From Serripes groenlandicus (taxonomy: Eukaryota > Mollusca > Bivalvia > Cardiida > Cardiidae): 64,000 nucleotides of DNA. The notes under the pieces are model-generated. The model worked only from the letters and a program-made list of their open reading frames with translations, was not told where the DNA came from and ran no database searches. The position numbers and the translations under genes are program-made. This document shows positions 43,701 through 54,811 of the stretch, in pieces. The number at the start of each line of letters is the position of its first letter. The stretch's first letter is position 1. The DNA is taken from NCBI GenBank assembly GCA_031761405.1, contig JASEVX010000005.1, forward strand, positions 3,438,050 to 3,502,049, given 5' to 3'.

Positions 43701-44358
43701 AATAATAAACTGCACTCGATCAAGTCAGTACTTGGTGAGTGGCTGCCGGCTTATAGATCCTGTCGCCGAGAAGAAATTGTCCTTGCTCGTTTACGCATTG
43801 GGCACACATGGTTAACTCATGCGTACTTACTGAAGGGTGAGGAAGCACCTCAGTGTATTCCATGTTTTACACAACTTTCAATACAACACATTCTTCTGGA
43901 ATGTGCTGATTTCGCTCCAATACGTGATAGATTTTTCAGGGCTCAAAGTATGCGTCAGCTCTTTGAGTCTGTCAAACCTGAACTTCTATTTGATTTCCTT
44001 AGGGAAATTAATATTTTTAATAAAATATGATTATTTCTTAAATCGTGCTTTTGCACATGCATTTCTTTTACAGATCCTGTTCCGCATTTTCTCAGATATT
44101 GTTTATCTTTATGTTAAGTATTACATAGTAGTGTTTGGCTTCTTTGCCTAAATTCTGTTTTACATTGTTTTACATGTCGTTTTATATTAATGTTAAATAT
44201 CGCGTACATCATGTTTGATTGTTTTGTCTAATAAACTGGTTAGTTATATTTTAATTTTAATCATTTCATAATTTACAGTAAGTAAATTATTAAGCGCCCA
44301 AAATGACCTTAGTTGTCGACGGGCCTTAAAACACCATTCATTCATTCATTCATTCATT
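40723..44358 (+). mobile_element. LINE copy F, 5'-truncated, head-to-tail with E
   Basis: Homology begins inside the endonuclease domain (CCGACACCTTTTATGATAG) immediately after the (ATTC)n of copy E, with TTC microhomology at the join. It continues to a complete 3' UTR, stem-loop and (ATTC)n tail. Very close to E through most of RT, then closer to J in the last 1.5 kb (for example HHDKWQSD and LLFDFLREI variants). No target-site duplication is recognised around the E/F pair. Confidence 0.93.
40734..44030 (+). pseudogene. LINE copy F ORF2, truncated with one nonsense codon
   Basis: The endonuclease N-terminal third is missing. The frame from MIVGDFNSHNKLWG is open to a TTA-to-TGA change at 41886-41888 and then continues in the same frame (41910 onwards) through RT (YVDD kept), RNase H and the C-terminal motif to 44030. 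Apart from the truncation there is only this one lesion, so the copy is young. Confidence 0.92.
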
Positions 44359-44609
44359 GTTTGCATGTACTCCAACCACTAGCTCCCCAGTTCTGTAACA
44401 CTGCGCCCATTTCTATTTGGATTAGACAAAGACATAAAATACAATTGAAAAACATAAGAAAAAGTACCGGTATATTGTTATTTTTTTTTTTTAAACCAGT
44501 TTCTAAAAATAGATGTTTATATTTGTGGACTATTACAGTGACTACAGCTACTGTGTCTATTTAACAGCCATAGTAGGGCCACCTCCTGAGCGTTTTCTCT
44601 CTTGTTTTT

Positions 44610-45858
44610 AGCTCGCCTATGCACAAAGTGCAAGGTGAGCTATTGTGATCACATTTTGTCCGGCGTCCGTCCGTCGTCAACATTTGAGCGTGTTAACACT
44701 CTACAGGCTACATTTTGCATCCAATTTTTATGAAAGATAAGTTCGAAACTGGGCCATATGGGGTCAAAAGCAAGGTCACTAGGTCAAATTAAAAGGAAAT
44801 CTTGTTAACACTCGGGTCGGAAAGCAACATTTTCAACTAGAGCATGTTGAAACTTAATCAGAATGGTTGTCTTGATGATATGTAAGTCAAGTTCGAACAT
44901 GGGTCATGTCGGGTCAAAAAGTAGGTCACTAGGTCAAATTGAAGGAAAATCTTGTTTACACTCCAGAGGCCTCAATTTTTGCTTCATCAGTTTGAAATTT
45001 CGTCAGAATGTTTGTCTTAAATATCTAGGTTAAGTTTGAATATGGGTCAGAAACAAGGTCACTAGGCCAAATTGAAGGAAAATCTTGCTAACTATGCAGA
45101 AGCCGCTATTTTAGTTTTAGCAGCTTGAAATTTGGTCAGAATGTTGAGCTGAATGATATCTAGGACAAGTTCGAATATGGGTCATGCCGGGTCAAAAAGT
45201 ATGTCACTTGGTCAAATTGAAGGGTAATCTTGTTAACACTCAAGAAGCCACATGTTCAACTTCAGCAGAATGTTTGTCTTGATGATATTTAGGACAAGTT
45301 CGAATATGGGTCATAATCTAGATCACTAGGCCAAATTGAAGGGGAATCTTGTTAACTCTGTAGAAGCCGCATTTTTGGCTACAGCAGCTTGAAATTTGTT
45401 CAGATTTTTTATCTAAATAATATCTAGGATAAGTTCGAATATGGGTTATGCCGGGTTACAAACTAGGTCACTAGGCCAAATTGAAGGGAAATCTTGTTAA
45501 CACTAGAAGCTGCATTTTTTGCTTCAGCAGTTTGACATTTTGTCGGAATTATATCTAGGTCAAGTTCGAATATGGGTCAGAAACAAGGTCAATAAAGGAA
45601 AATATTGTTCAAACTCTGGATGCCGCAATTTATTTTGAGCAAGTTGAAACTTTGTCAGAATGTTGTCTCGTTGATATCTAGTCCATGTTGGAATATGGGT
45701 CATATCAGATAAAAAAAAATATAGATCACTTGGCCAAATGAAGGAAAATCTTGTTAACACTGTGGAGGTTGCATTCAGAGTAATTGTCTTGATGTGTTCT
45801 ACATTACAGTATATTGTATAATTAAGGTGAGCAAGCAAGGACCATCATGGCCCTCTTG
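44610..45858 (+). mobile_element. Non-autonomous repeat element with AGCTC hairpin and CTCTTGT end
   Basis: Starts with a palindrome-like AGCTCGCCTATGCACAAAGT...GGTGAGCT and a block CCGGCGTCCGTCCGTCGTCA. It then has about six diverged ~180-bp units (CTAGGTCAAATTGAAGGAAA, ATCTTGTTAACACTC, AAGTTCGAATATGGGTCA) and ends ATGGCCCTCTTGT. Related pieces lie at 9190-9402, 26860-27037, 55700-55905 and 58300-59160. No protein is encoded. The superfamily is not known to me. Confidence 0.75.
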
Positions 45859-45959
45859 TTTATTATGAATCCAGCCAAATTCGAATTTTCTTCTTTTTCT
45901 CTTCTCCGATCCCACATTTGTCTCTTAACAAAATCTACATGACATTCAAATAGCTCAGA

Positions 45960-46190
45960 GGAATCCGCTGTGGTCGAGTGGTTAGCGTCGGGGATTTCGA
46001 AACCGGGTGTCCCGGGTTCGATCCCCAGTCGCGGCAATTCGGTCATGGTGGAGTGCCCATGGGCAAGGCACATTTTCTAGCCTAGTACTGGTTTGTTCAC
46101 CCAGGGAACATGAATAATAAAATTTAAATGCGCGCTAAATGACCTTAGCTGTCGATGCGCCATAAAACAATATACATTCATTCATTCATT
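45960..46190 (+). repeat. tRNA-derived SINE with the LINE 3' tail
   Basis: A perfect 17-bp target-site duplication CATTCAAATAGCTCAGA flanks it (45943-45959 and 46191-46207). The head has an A box TGGTCGAGTGG (45971-45981) and a B box GGTTCGATCC (46015-46024), so it derives from a tRNA with a Leu/Ser-like D arm. After a ~90-bp body comes TAAATGACCTTAGCTGTCGA, then ATAAAACAATATACATTC and (ATTC)n. This 3' end aligns with the LINE 3' terminus, including the stem-loop, where stem GCGC (46132-46135)/GCGC (46157-46160) replaces GCCC/GGGC. It is probably copied by the LINE's RT. It is not a functional tRNA gene. Confidence 0.92.
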
Positions 46191-46209
46191 CATTCAAATA
46201 GCTCAGACC

Positions 46210-48583
46210 TTTTCGTGGTTTTCTTTTTCTCACCATCATTCTGTCTTTGACAAAAATTTCCTATTGCTATTCGGTCCCCTAGCTTTGGTATGTAATTGGC
46301 TATTATTGAGTCATCAACTCTACAAAGTGTTTCTTCATCAATCTGAATTGAAAGAAAATCAATGTTCTGATTTCAGAGGAAATTAAATCCCATGCCTATA
46401 GTCATTATTGTTTACAAGTGAAAATAATTTAACCATTTTAGTGGACGGTCATGATGAATGTGCTGGATTAAAAACAAAATGGAAGTAAATTTATTTTTCA
46501 GTGTAGTAACTGTTGTTTCCATATATAATTCTTAGTTGTTGTGGCCATATTGTTCAGTAAACAAATTTTTCGTTCGGACAAAAAGATTTTTCACAATTTT
46601 TACTATATGACTATATCTAAATTATTGACCTCCTTTGTCTGGAGCAATTTTTGACAGGGCTATAATTTGAACAATCTTATAGAGGTCCTCTAGATGAGGC
46701 TACATACCAAATTTGGTAGCCCTGGGCCAAATGGTTTCCGACAAGAAGATTTTTAAGATTTTCACTATATAAGTACATGTAAAGCTAGTGAGCCTCAGGA
46801 CAGGGTGTGGCAATTTTGACCTCAGGGGCCGTATTCATAAAGAATCTAAGATGAAAATATTACTTAGTTTGTACATTTTTCTTAGTTTTTAATTATTTCA
46901 CTATGTTTTTAAGATAAAAACTTAAGTGGCATTCATGAAATATCTTTCGCTAAGAAATTTCTTAGTTGGCGCTTTTTAAGGTAGCCTAATACCTACCTTA
47001 GAAATTAAGAAATTTTCTTAGGCAGAATTTATAATGTTTACTCGTTGATAATTTTCAAGCAGACGAACAAAATTAAATCATTTAGCAACAATTGGTAACA
47101 TTTTTTTCTTGTTGTTGTATATTTTTAATAATTTTCGTTCAATATGTTTCTTATTATTTGTTGTTTTATTTAGCTATCGCCACGTCATCACGCTACAGTA
47201 TGGATGAACCGAAACTAGCAGTTTTGAAGAAAGTCATCGCATTTCCCCGTTAAATAATGAGGTAAGTTGATTTTTTAAACATTATAACGATTAAATTCTG
47301 TCATATCGCACTGTTTATAACGCACGATTATCAACGGTTATGACAAATAATTGTGAAAATGATGCTCGTTTCGTACTCAAAGTATCTCGTACTACACTAC
47401 ACTGGCTAAAGCTATTATTGTAATTTTTACTAATCTTACCTCGCCTTGCCTATCTTCATAAATGATAAACCAAATTCCCATAAGATGTTTGAAGAAATGA
47501 AATTCGGTTTTAGGTTTACGCTCTCTAAGTGAAGATTTGTTTTCATTCAGACAGAAATATTGTCACAATCGGAGACATTTATTATAATTTATTTCTTTTT
47601 CACCACTTCTTTTGTGCAGACGACATTTGACACTGCAGCAGAGGACTTCTGCAAACAGGCAAAAAAGAGTTTCATTTCAACTCGTTATCAAAATTAAACC
47701 AACTATTTTCTAAATGAAGCTAACATTTCAGGACAAGGTAGAAAACATTTTTGGAAGAGGCGAATTTTGCCAGAAGTATTTCAAAAGTCGTCGGCATCAA
47801 CATATAGATGCTTAACCCTGTCCCATCTATATACTCCTTTTAATGCACCTGCAGCAGACGGCTTTTGAAAGCGTTGTGGCAAAAGGTGAAATTGCTCATA
47901 ATGACCAATCTTTCCTCTTGCCACTATGTTTTTTACTCATTTCATAATTACACTTTCCCTTTTAGAGAATGTCCATGTTTCTCATCCATGGGCCTGATTT
48001 AGCACTAAAGTATAACCTTGACAGACTTAATTGTGCTTATTTCAGGCACCCAAAACACACAGTTTAGCTACTTTACTGCAATTGATATGATTACTTATGT
48101 CAGCATTAGAAAATTTATTTTCCAAAGTCCATATTTATTTATTGTCCGGTAATATTACAACAGTTTAATATTAGAGCAACAAAGAGAATTTGACCAACAG
48201 AGTCATGCAGGAAGCTAAATTTAATATTTTGAGAGCCAGTGACAGTATCTCAGTAACTACTTTAGTGTAATACAGTATCAGATTTCAAACGGATTGTAAA
48301 CAAATACATTTTAATACTGTTACATGAAATCCAACTTTGATTAAAAAAATGCAAGTTATGCTACCAAATTTTTTGATGGACAAGATGCTATCACAGATAG
48401 AAAAGTGAAATGAACTGTAAAGAACTGTTAAATATCTTATTTTGCAAATTATGCCATTTGATTTGTCTTGAAGTATTACTAGTTTAAAAAAACATCATTA
48501 ATATCAGAATAAAAGTTTAACGTTGTTATATTAATGAAAGCGCTGTTTGAAACACAAACAAAATTACTCATTTTGTTTCAGAC
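46210..48583. other. Mostly non-coding; Harbinger-like end and exon snippets
   Basis: At about 46827-47060 the sequence GGGGCCGTATTCATAAAG, followed by TTCTTAG-rich inverted motifs, resembles the ends of animal Harbinger elements, and a HARBI1-like ORF follows. No inverted partner was found downstream. A 14-codon start at 47210 (ATGGATGAACCG, donor GTAAGT at 47264) and a TTTGTGCAG-preceded snippet at 47620 could be exons of the second Harbinger gene. Neither can be supported. Two TTTGTC-related (GTTTTCAC) paragraphs at 46560-46760 are unassigned repeat. Confidence 0.35.
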
Positions 48584-49064
48584 ATGACAAGACGTCCAGA
48601 TATCATAAACAGTTATACCAACTATGAACTGATCACAAGATATCGACTTGATCGAGAAGGAATTGAGTTCGTGAATGCGTTGCTACGTGATAGACTGAAC
48701 CCCCCCAACCAACAGAAATAGGAGCATTTCTAGTGTTGAAAAGATTTTAGTTGCGTTACGGTACTTTGCCACTGGGGGCATTCAGACTAATGACGGTGAT
48801 ATTCACCGTATATCACAGCCCTCTGTGTCAAGGATCATTGGAGAGGTCAGTGATGCCTTAAGTCAGCCAGATACTGCCGGGCAATTCATCAAATTTCCCT
48901 TAACCAGGAATGAATTGAACGGTATCAAGAGTGACTTTCATGGAATCGCAGGATTCCCGAACATCATTGGTGTGATTGATGGCACCCACATCCAGATACA
49001 GGCACCCTCGAGGGATGAACCTGCATATGTCAACAGAATGGGATACCATTCCCTAAATGTTCAG
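48584..49064 (+). pseudogene. HARBI1-like (PIF/Harbinger) transposase, N-terminal part
   Basis: ATG at 48584 follows a TTTCAG acceptor. The first frame (MTRRPDIINSY ... YRLDREGIEFVNALLRDRLN) ends in a TAG because of a run of seven C at 48701-48707. The +1 frame continues seamlessly (TNRNRSISSVEKILVALRYF, ISQPSVSRIIGEVSDAL with HTH character, IKFPLTRNELNGIKSDFHGI). It reaches the first catalytic Asp in GVIDGTHIQIQAPS and ends near NVQ at a GTTGTG donor-like site (49065). The rest of the DDE domain is not found, as a TTAA MITE follows. One fewer C would restore the frame, so it may be a sequencing error. Confidence 0.75.
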
Positions 49065-49264
49065 GTTGTGTGCTACATTTATCATATAAAAGGATTTTAT
49101 GAATGTGTTTTCCAATAGTGATTTTGCAGTTTTCATGCTTATTTACCAAATCAAGTAAACATGACTCATTGAGCATATACATTTTTATTTCAACATTGCA
49201 CACATAATAAAGTGCACATAACAAACATGTATAATAACAACTCTTAAATTACATCAGAATTTAA

Positions 49265-49610
49265 GGTAAGCCACCCGTCATTAGTATGCAAAGGTGTGTT
49301 AGTGCATTTAGATATTGGATACATGGAGATTATTTCTATGTTTAATTTATATTGATTAACCATTATGATTATAGTATTTTTGCATGGATAACATTTTCGA
49401 ATAACACCTATTATGATAGTATACATTAAAGGGACGTTAGGAAACAAAACGTTGATTCAATTATATAGCAATTTTAATAATTTGTTCCTTAAATAACATC
49501 ATTTCTTTTCCAAAAAGAGAGGAAGACTAAGAAATTCAAGCTTAACATTGTGTTACTTTAAATTTAAATTTTTGATACTAGTTACACTTTCTAATGATGG
49601 ATGGCTTACC
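49265..49610. mobile_element. TTAA-flanked MITE with ~24-bp inverted ends
   Basis: The ends are GGTAAGCCACCCGTCATTAG (49265 on) and the inverted CTAATGATGGATGGCTTACC (to 49610). TTAA lies on both sides (49261-49264, 49611-49614). 346 bp and non-coding. TTAA targets suggest mobilisation by a piggyBac- or Kolobok-type transposase. The termini differ from the 31192 element, so this is a separate family. Confidence 0.85.
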
Positions 49611-49614
49611 TTAA

Positions 49615-50040
49615 AGAAATGTTATAATAATTAGACGATATGAAATCAAAGGATAAATTTGAAAATATCTACATATTAGACGGTTGCTATTGATCACACA
49701 ATTTATATTTCATGTCATTTAATTACATCTACTCATTACCTTGCCAAGATACAAAATAAACAAATATTTCATAGAGACATTCTGATAACATTTTTATGAT
49801 GAAAGGACTGAATTGTAATGTAACCTTTTTGCAACATGCAAGTGATGTTTGTGGACATATGCTTTAACGAATGTGTTTGAAGTAAATATTTATTGATAGA
49901 TAATTATATTAGCTATACGATAGTGATTAGTTTTGTGTAATTATCGAAATGTGTTATAAAAAAACCAGCGTCAATTTAAGTAAGGTGAAAAATAGCCATT
50001 TTCTTAGTTATAACCCTTGTCTATATTTACACTATATATG
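49615..50040. other. AT-rich spacer, nothing recognised
   Basis: No supported gene, RNA or repeat. Confidence 0.4.
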
Positions 50041-51190
50041 ACTAAAAATTCGTGCCGGCCCCCTTTGGTTTAAACCATGTCATATCTCCGTTTTTTACAG
50101 GAGTTTCGATTGGTGGTCAAGTTAACATTCTATATCGGACCGATGTCGGTCCGATGTATGCCCTACTTTCATATATGTTATCAGTGTGTATACCACCTGA
50201 CTTTTAACGTCATATTTGCATCGTCAGACTGAGCAATGTGTATTCCTCGGCCATATCGATAACATTACACCCCCCGCCCTCCCCCTGCCAGTTTTAATAA
50301 ATTTTCTGTCAAATTGAAGCTGACATTTCTAGCTGTAATTCGGTATATAAAACATAAAAAAAACTTAATTAATTTTAGAAATATCGTGCGATAAACATAA
50401 CTGTTTTGATTGTTTGAGATTTCGCGTCATATAATTTCCGATTATAATAATCCGATTTTAATAAAATTGGTGTCAGATTAAAGCCGACTTTTCCAGCTTT
50501 GATTTGGTTTATAAAACATAAATATACAATGATAACTTTTAGAAATATTATTCGATAACCATGAAGACTTTTTTCATATTACAATCAGCGTATTTTCATC
50601 CAAAGGCAATTGCCGGCCACCCCCAAATAAATTTTTCTTTTTATTATATCTAACTATATATAATGGCAAAAGTGCATTTCAAGTTTAAACCATGTCATAT
50701 CTCCGGGGTTTTACAGGAGTTTGATTGGTGGTCCATTTTTTTCAAACACCTCGACGAACCTGTTCTCAAAAATCCTGAATTTATAGATAGAAACAATACC
50801 CAAATAAAAAGATATACATCATTCTACATATACTTTGTTTTCATTAAATATGCAATTCCATGAAAATGCAAGTAAGATTTGCAATAAATCGGACCGCCGT
50901 CGGGCCGATATAAAAAATAAATAAATGTATGTCGGGATTTCTACAGCGGAAAAAGGATACAAGAAGAATTGTTATACCATAAGAAATATGTATGTCGTAA
51001 ATATCTATTATCTCTATATCGAGCCAATAGTGGCCCGACATCGGCAGATTTGCCGTTATTCCGCTTCGTATCCGATATCGGGCCGAGATGGATATGTTTG
51101 CTGAACATGTCGGGCCGATGATGGCCCGATATAGGCAGTATTGCCGATATGTATCCGATATCGGGCCGATATGGCTAAGTTGGCTGGGTT
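50040..51190. repeat. Composite repeat with ATATCGGGCCGATAT palindromes
   Basis: Near-copies of TTTAAACCATGTCATATCTC + TTTTACAGGAGTTT at 50072 and 50682 bracket the first half, together with GTGTCAGATTAAAGCCGACT-like units (50310, 50467). From 50880 to 51180 palindromic blocks such as CGATATCGGGCCGATATGG and ATCGGACCGATGTCGG recur at least six times. These palindromes are typical of a short interspersed family in bivalves (from memory). No coding. Confidence 0.6.
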
Positions 51191-51199
51191 GCTGGTCTC

Positions 51200-51837
51200 T
51201 AAATCATGGAAGGTTGGATAAGAGCGCTTTGTAACGTTAGTGTATGGAAATATTTCCGTCCTTAGTGCAATATCAAATGATATTGCATCCTTGGTTTATA
51301 TGGAAACAAGAAGGAACAATATCAAAGTATACAATAACATTCGGATATAAGATTATCTTGGGAAACGATGCTCAGTTCAGAATTGATTCTGCTTCTTGTA
51401 AGTAATAACATGAAACAATATAACTTGTCAACTAATTGAAGGATATTCGGATGAAAATATTTCATATCATAAATGGGATGATGAATACCAAAATGAATTT
51501 TTACATGACATTACGTATGGAATATCTGACCTTGAACAAACATTTAAGGAAGGGATTGATAAAAAAAAAAGCGATAAAGATATTTTATTTTGATGAAGCC
51601 GTTTTGCTTCCTTTTGGGGAGGGGCTTGGTTTTGGAAATTATATAAGCTGGCAGATTGTCTTATGTATATTTTCATTATCAAAGTTGCATATTGTTTCAT
51701 TCATCTGCTGTATGGCTTTAATAATGTGTGCTTATATGTGTTTAGATATATGTTGTTTTTTATATCCGACTGGCAAGCTTAGTATATTGTAGTAAATTAT
51801 CCTCAGGTATGTGTGTGCGTCCCTCTTCTTTTTGTCC
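51200..51837. other. Spacer, no supported gene
   Basis: An ORF at 51436-51792 is AT-driven and hydrophobic, with no start context or family resemblance. It is left out. Nothing else is recognised. Confidence 0.35.
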
Positions 51838-52150
51838 TGCCATTTTGCCAAGATCTTTAAAAGTTGGATACTTACATGTCCCTGTTGATATATATATTCC
51901 AAACCCCTTACAGTGTTCCACATGTTACAAATTTGGACACCACGAAAGTAAATGTAGAAAAAGCAATGAAGAAAAAGTGTGCCGTCGTTGCGCTAAATTA
52001 TGTTCTGATCATGATACTGATGTTGCTGACTGCAAAATTCCACTTAAATGTTTGAACTGTGATGGTGAACATTATTCCACCTCCCGCTCCTGCCAATTTT
52101 TGAAACGGTAGAAGGCGATTGTTACCATCAAATATAAAGGTCTTTCATAC
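51838..52150 (+). mobile_element. LINE copy G, ORF1 zinc-knuckle fragment
   Basis: About 310 bp of plus-strand sequence encode LPRSLKVGYLHVPVDIYIPN, then CSTCYKFGHHESKC, CRRCAKLC...C and CLNCDGEHYSTSRSC, stopping at TAG 52109-52111 where copy E reads Glu. It matches ORF1 of copies E/H with clear divergence. Both ends are truncated, so the fragment is old. Confidence 0.85.
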
Positions 52151-52432
52151 CCAGCTAGGCAATAGGACTGAAAACAGTGTGGTAAGAGGAGCCATTGCTC
52201 ATCATGTCTTCAAATGTCGTTTTGATTGCGTTGTTGGGTGTTTTACGCTGTTTTCAACATCATATCTGTCAAATCGCACGCACTGTTCACATACTCATGC
52301 GTCCTGGGTGATTCAACCCAGCTATGCGTTAGGACTGAAAACAGTGTGGAAAGACGAGCCATTGCTAATCATGATTTCAAAGGTCGTTTTGTTTGTATTG
52401 TTGGGTGTTTTACGCCGGTTTCAACGAGAGGC
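52151..52432. repeat. Direct repeat, two ~110-bp units 167 bp apart
   Basis: AGGACTGAAAACAGTGTGG ... GTTGTTGGGTGTTTTACGC occurs at 52164 and 52331. The pair immediately follows LINE fragment G. Confidence 0.75.
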
Positions 52433-52516
52433 TGTGTGATAACAAGAGTGATACTTTAGTGTAAATTTGTCAGAATTTTTCAGGAAAGTTTCCTGTAAGC
52501 AAAGTGCTACTGGTTT

Positions 52517-53452
52517 ATTAGCTCCACTGGCTGAAAGCCAGTCGAGCTTATGTCATGGCGAATTGTCCGTCGTGCGTGCGTGCGTAAACTTTTTCCTTTA
52601 AACGACTTCTTCTCAATAACCACTTGGCCAATTTGGTTGAAACTTCATAGGAAGCATCCTCTCAATGTCCTCTCTTAAATTCCTTCAATTTTTTTTTATC
52701 CATCCATCATTCTGGTTTCCATGGCAACCAAAAGAAAAAAATAGTGAAAACTTAAAAAATCTTCTTCTCTGAAAGTGTCAGGCCGATTTTCAAATAATTT
52801 TGTAGAAATGTTCCTTGGGTGACCCTTTATTAGATTCCTTCAAGAAATGTTGATTGGTCGAAAAACATGGTCGCCAGAGGGCGGGGCTATTTTGCCTTAT
52901 ATGACCATAGTGAAAACTTAAAAAATCTTCTTCTCCGAAAGTGTTCAGCCGATCTTCAAATAATTTTGTAGAAATGTTCATTGGGTGACCCTCTATCAGA
53001 TTCCTTCAAGCCATGTTGATTGGTCGAAAAATATGGCCGCCAGAGGGCGGGGCTATTTTGCTCTATATGACCATAGTAAAAATTTAAAAAATCTTCTTCT
53101 CCGAAAGTGTTGAGCAGATTTTCAAATAATGTTGTAGAAATGTTCTTTGGGTGACCCTCTATCAGATTCCTTCAAGCCATGTTGATTGGTTCAAAAATAT
53201 GGCCGCCATGGGGTGGGGCTATTTTGCCTTATATGGCTATTGTGAAAACTTAAAAAATCTTCTCCTCCGAAAGTGTCAGGCCGATTTTCAAATAATTTTG
53301 CAGAAACATTCCTTGGGTGACACTCTACAAGATTCCTTTAAGCCATGGTGGTTGGTAAAAAATATGGCCACTAGGGGGCAGGACTGTTTGGAGATTTAAT
53401 TTTTGCCTTATGGCCGTGGAGCGATACTGGCCCTCTTGGGCCTCTTGTATTC
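52517..53452 (+). mobile_element. Nested non-autonomous element with ~166-bp units
   Basis: It starts AGCTCCACTGGCTGAAAGCC with AGTCGAGCT (palindromic head) and GTCCGTCGTGCGTGCGTGCG. Four units follow at about 52737, 52903, 53069 and 53235 (GTGAAAACTTAAAAAATCTT, CTTCTCCGAAAGTGT, GATTGGTCGAAAAA, AGAGGGCGGGGCTATTTTG). It ends GGCCTCTTG. The LINE H sequence on either side joins with a TATT (or ATT) duplication, so insertion rather than rearrangement is likely. Same end structure as the element at 44610. Confidence 0.75.
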
Positions 53453-53576
53453 ATTGATAAGTAAAGATAATTCTTCAAAATTAGAATTTAAACCTCCACA
53501 ATTCCATTCTAAAATAGTGTTACTCATTATCATTGAATGCATGAGTAAGACAGAACACAGAATAGGAAGTATGGAT

Positions 53577-54811
53577 TTAATCATTTTGTAAAGGTAATCT
53601 TATAATTTTAACTTGCTTATTATTATCTGTAATAGTATCTTCTGCTTCCATGTCTACCCCAAGACACTGGTAGCTGTTATGGTTTTTAATTTGGTCATCG
53701 GATCCCTTGGGAATACGATCCGACGCAACCACTTTACTTGAACTTTTGTTTTTATTTGGTCTCGGACTCTTTTGAGTTTGTTTTGAGCTAGAAGTTGATG
53801 TTTTGGGGCTGTACTTTTTATTTTCAGTGACAACTTTAATTTGTTCAATAACTTTAAGAGGTTCAACAACTGTATTAGCTTCAATAACTTTAATGGGTTC
53901 GGTTTGAACAGCTACATCAGTCTGGGTGATAGCATCTTTCCTTTCCACGGGCTTAGAAGAGTTGTTTTTGGTGACATTAGCATATGAAACGGGTCAAATT
54001 GAATCGGGCTTCAACAATTTTCTTCGCCTCAGGAAAAGAAAGACCTTCTTTGCATTTGATGGTAACAATTTCCTTCTCCCGTTTCCACACAAAGCAGGAG
54101 CGGGAGGTAGAATAATGCTCACCATCACAGTTTGAACATTTAAGTGTATTCTTACAGTCATTCACATCTGCATCATGTTCTGAACATAATGCAGTGCAAC
54201 GACGGCAAATCTTTTCTTCTGTAGATTTTCGACATTTGGATTCATGGTGGCCATACTTATAACAGTTGTGACATTGCAAGGGATTAGGGATGTACATGTC
54301 AACAGGGACATTTAAGTATCCAACTTTAAGGGATCTTGGCAAAATAGCAGTGTTGAAAGTTAATACTAATGTGTTTGTTGGTCTCTTGATATTGTCCCTG
54401 TAGGAAGTCATCCTTCTGACATGGACGACCAGTTGGTCGGCCAGTTCAGAAGCAATTTCCTCCTCAGAAACTCCTGCAAGGTCTGGGCATCTTATAATTC
54501 CTTTGAATGTATTTAAAGTATTATGGGCGGAGCATTTGGCAGAGATATTGAAAAAATGTTTTTAATTTTAAGAGGTTGTCTGCATGTGCTTTCTTCTCAA
54601 CTTCAATGAGGAGAGCACCTGATTTCAATTTCTTAACATACTTAGGTGAACCAGCAAGAGAAAGAAGGCATTTCTGTATAACGAAAGGTGAAAGGGAAGA
54701 TAAAGGCTGTTCGGGTAAATTTGATTCAATCAATAAGAAGCGGGGAAATGAAGGGTTTGAAGTGTTGCCATTTGGTTTGTCGATATCGGAGTGCGAGTTT
54801 TGAGGATCCAT
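53577..54811 (-). pseudogene. LINE copy H ORF1, broken
   Basis: The N-terminal part (54811 down to about 54521) is in one frame. A frameshift near 54555 (A-run) precedes the knuckle segment (54411-53977). A further indel near 53985 separates the C-terminal part (53948-53577, rich in Lys/Ser/Thr with EPIKVIEANTVVEPLKVIEQ). The three knuckles are present, e.g. CHNCYKYGHHESKC and CSNCDGEHYSTSRSC. The C-terminal tail has a VIE-repeat not found in copies A/B/E. Confidence 0.8.

Noticed and set aside
34388..44358. Target-site duplication around the E/F LINE pair
   Set aside because: Sequences before 34388 (CTTCTTAAAAT) and after 44358 (GTTTGCATGTAC) share nothing convincing.
45960..46034. A genuine tRNA gene (A and B boxes, tRNA-like fold)
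   Set aside because: The acceptor stem is not complementary and a SINE body, LINE-like tail and target duplication follow. It is the SINE head.
45560..46073. Minus-strand ORFs of 83-92 codons
   Set aside because: They run through the repeat element and the SINE.
46827..49120. A complete Harbinger element with both terminal inverted repeats
   Set aside because: Only one Harbinger-like end and the first half of the transposase are visible. No inverted partner was found.
51436..51792. 118-codon ORF
   Set aside because: Hydrophobic, AT-driven, no splice or promoter context and no family resemblance.
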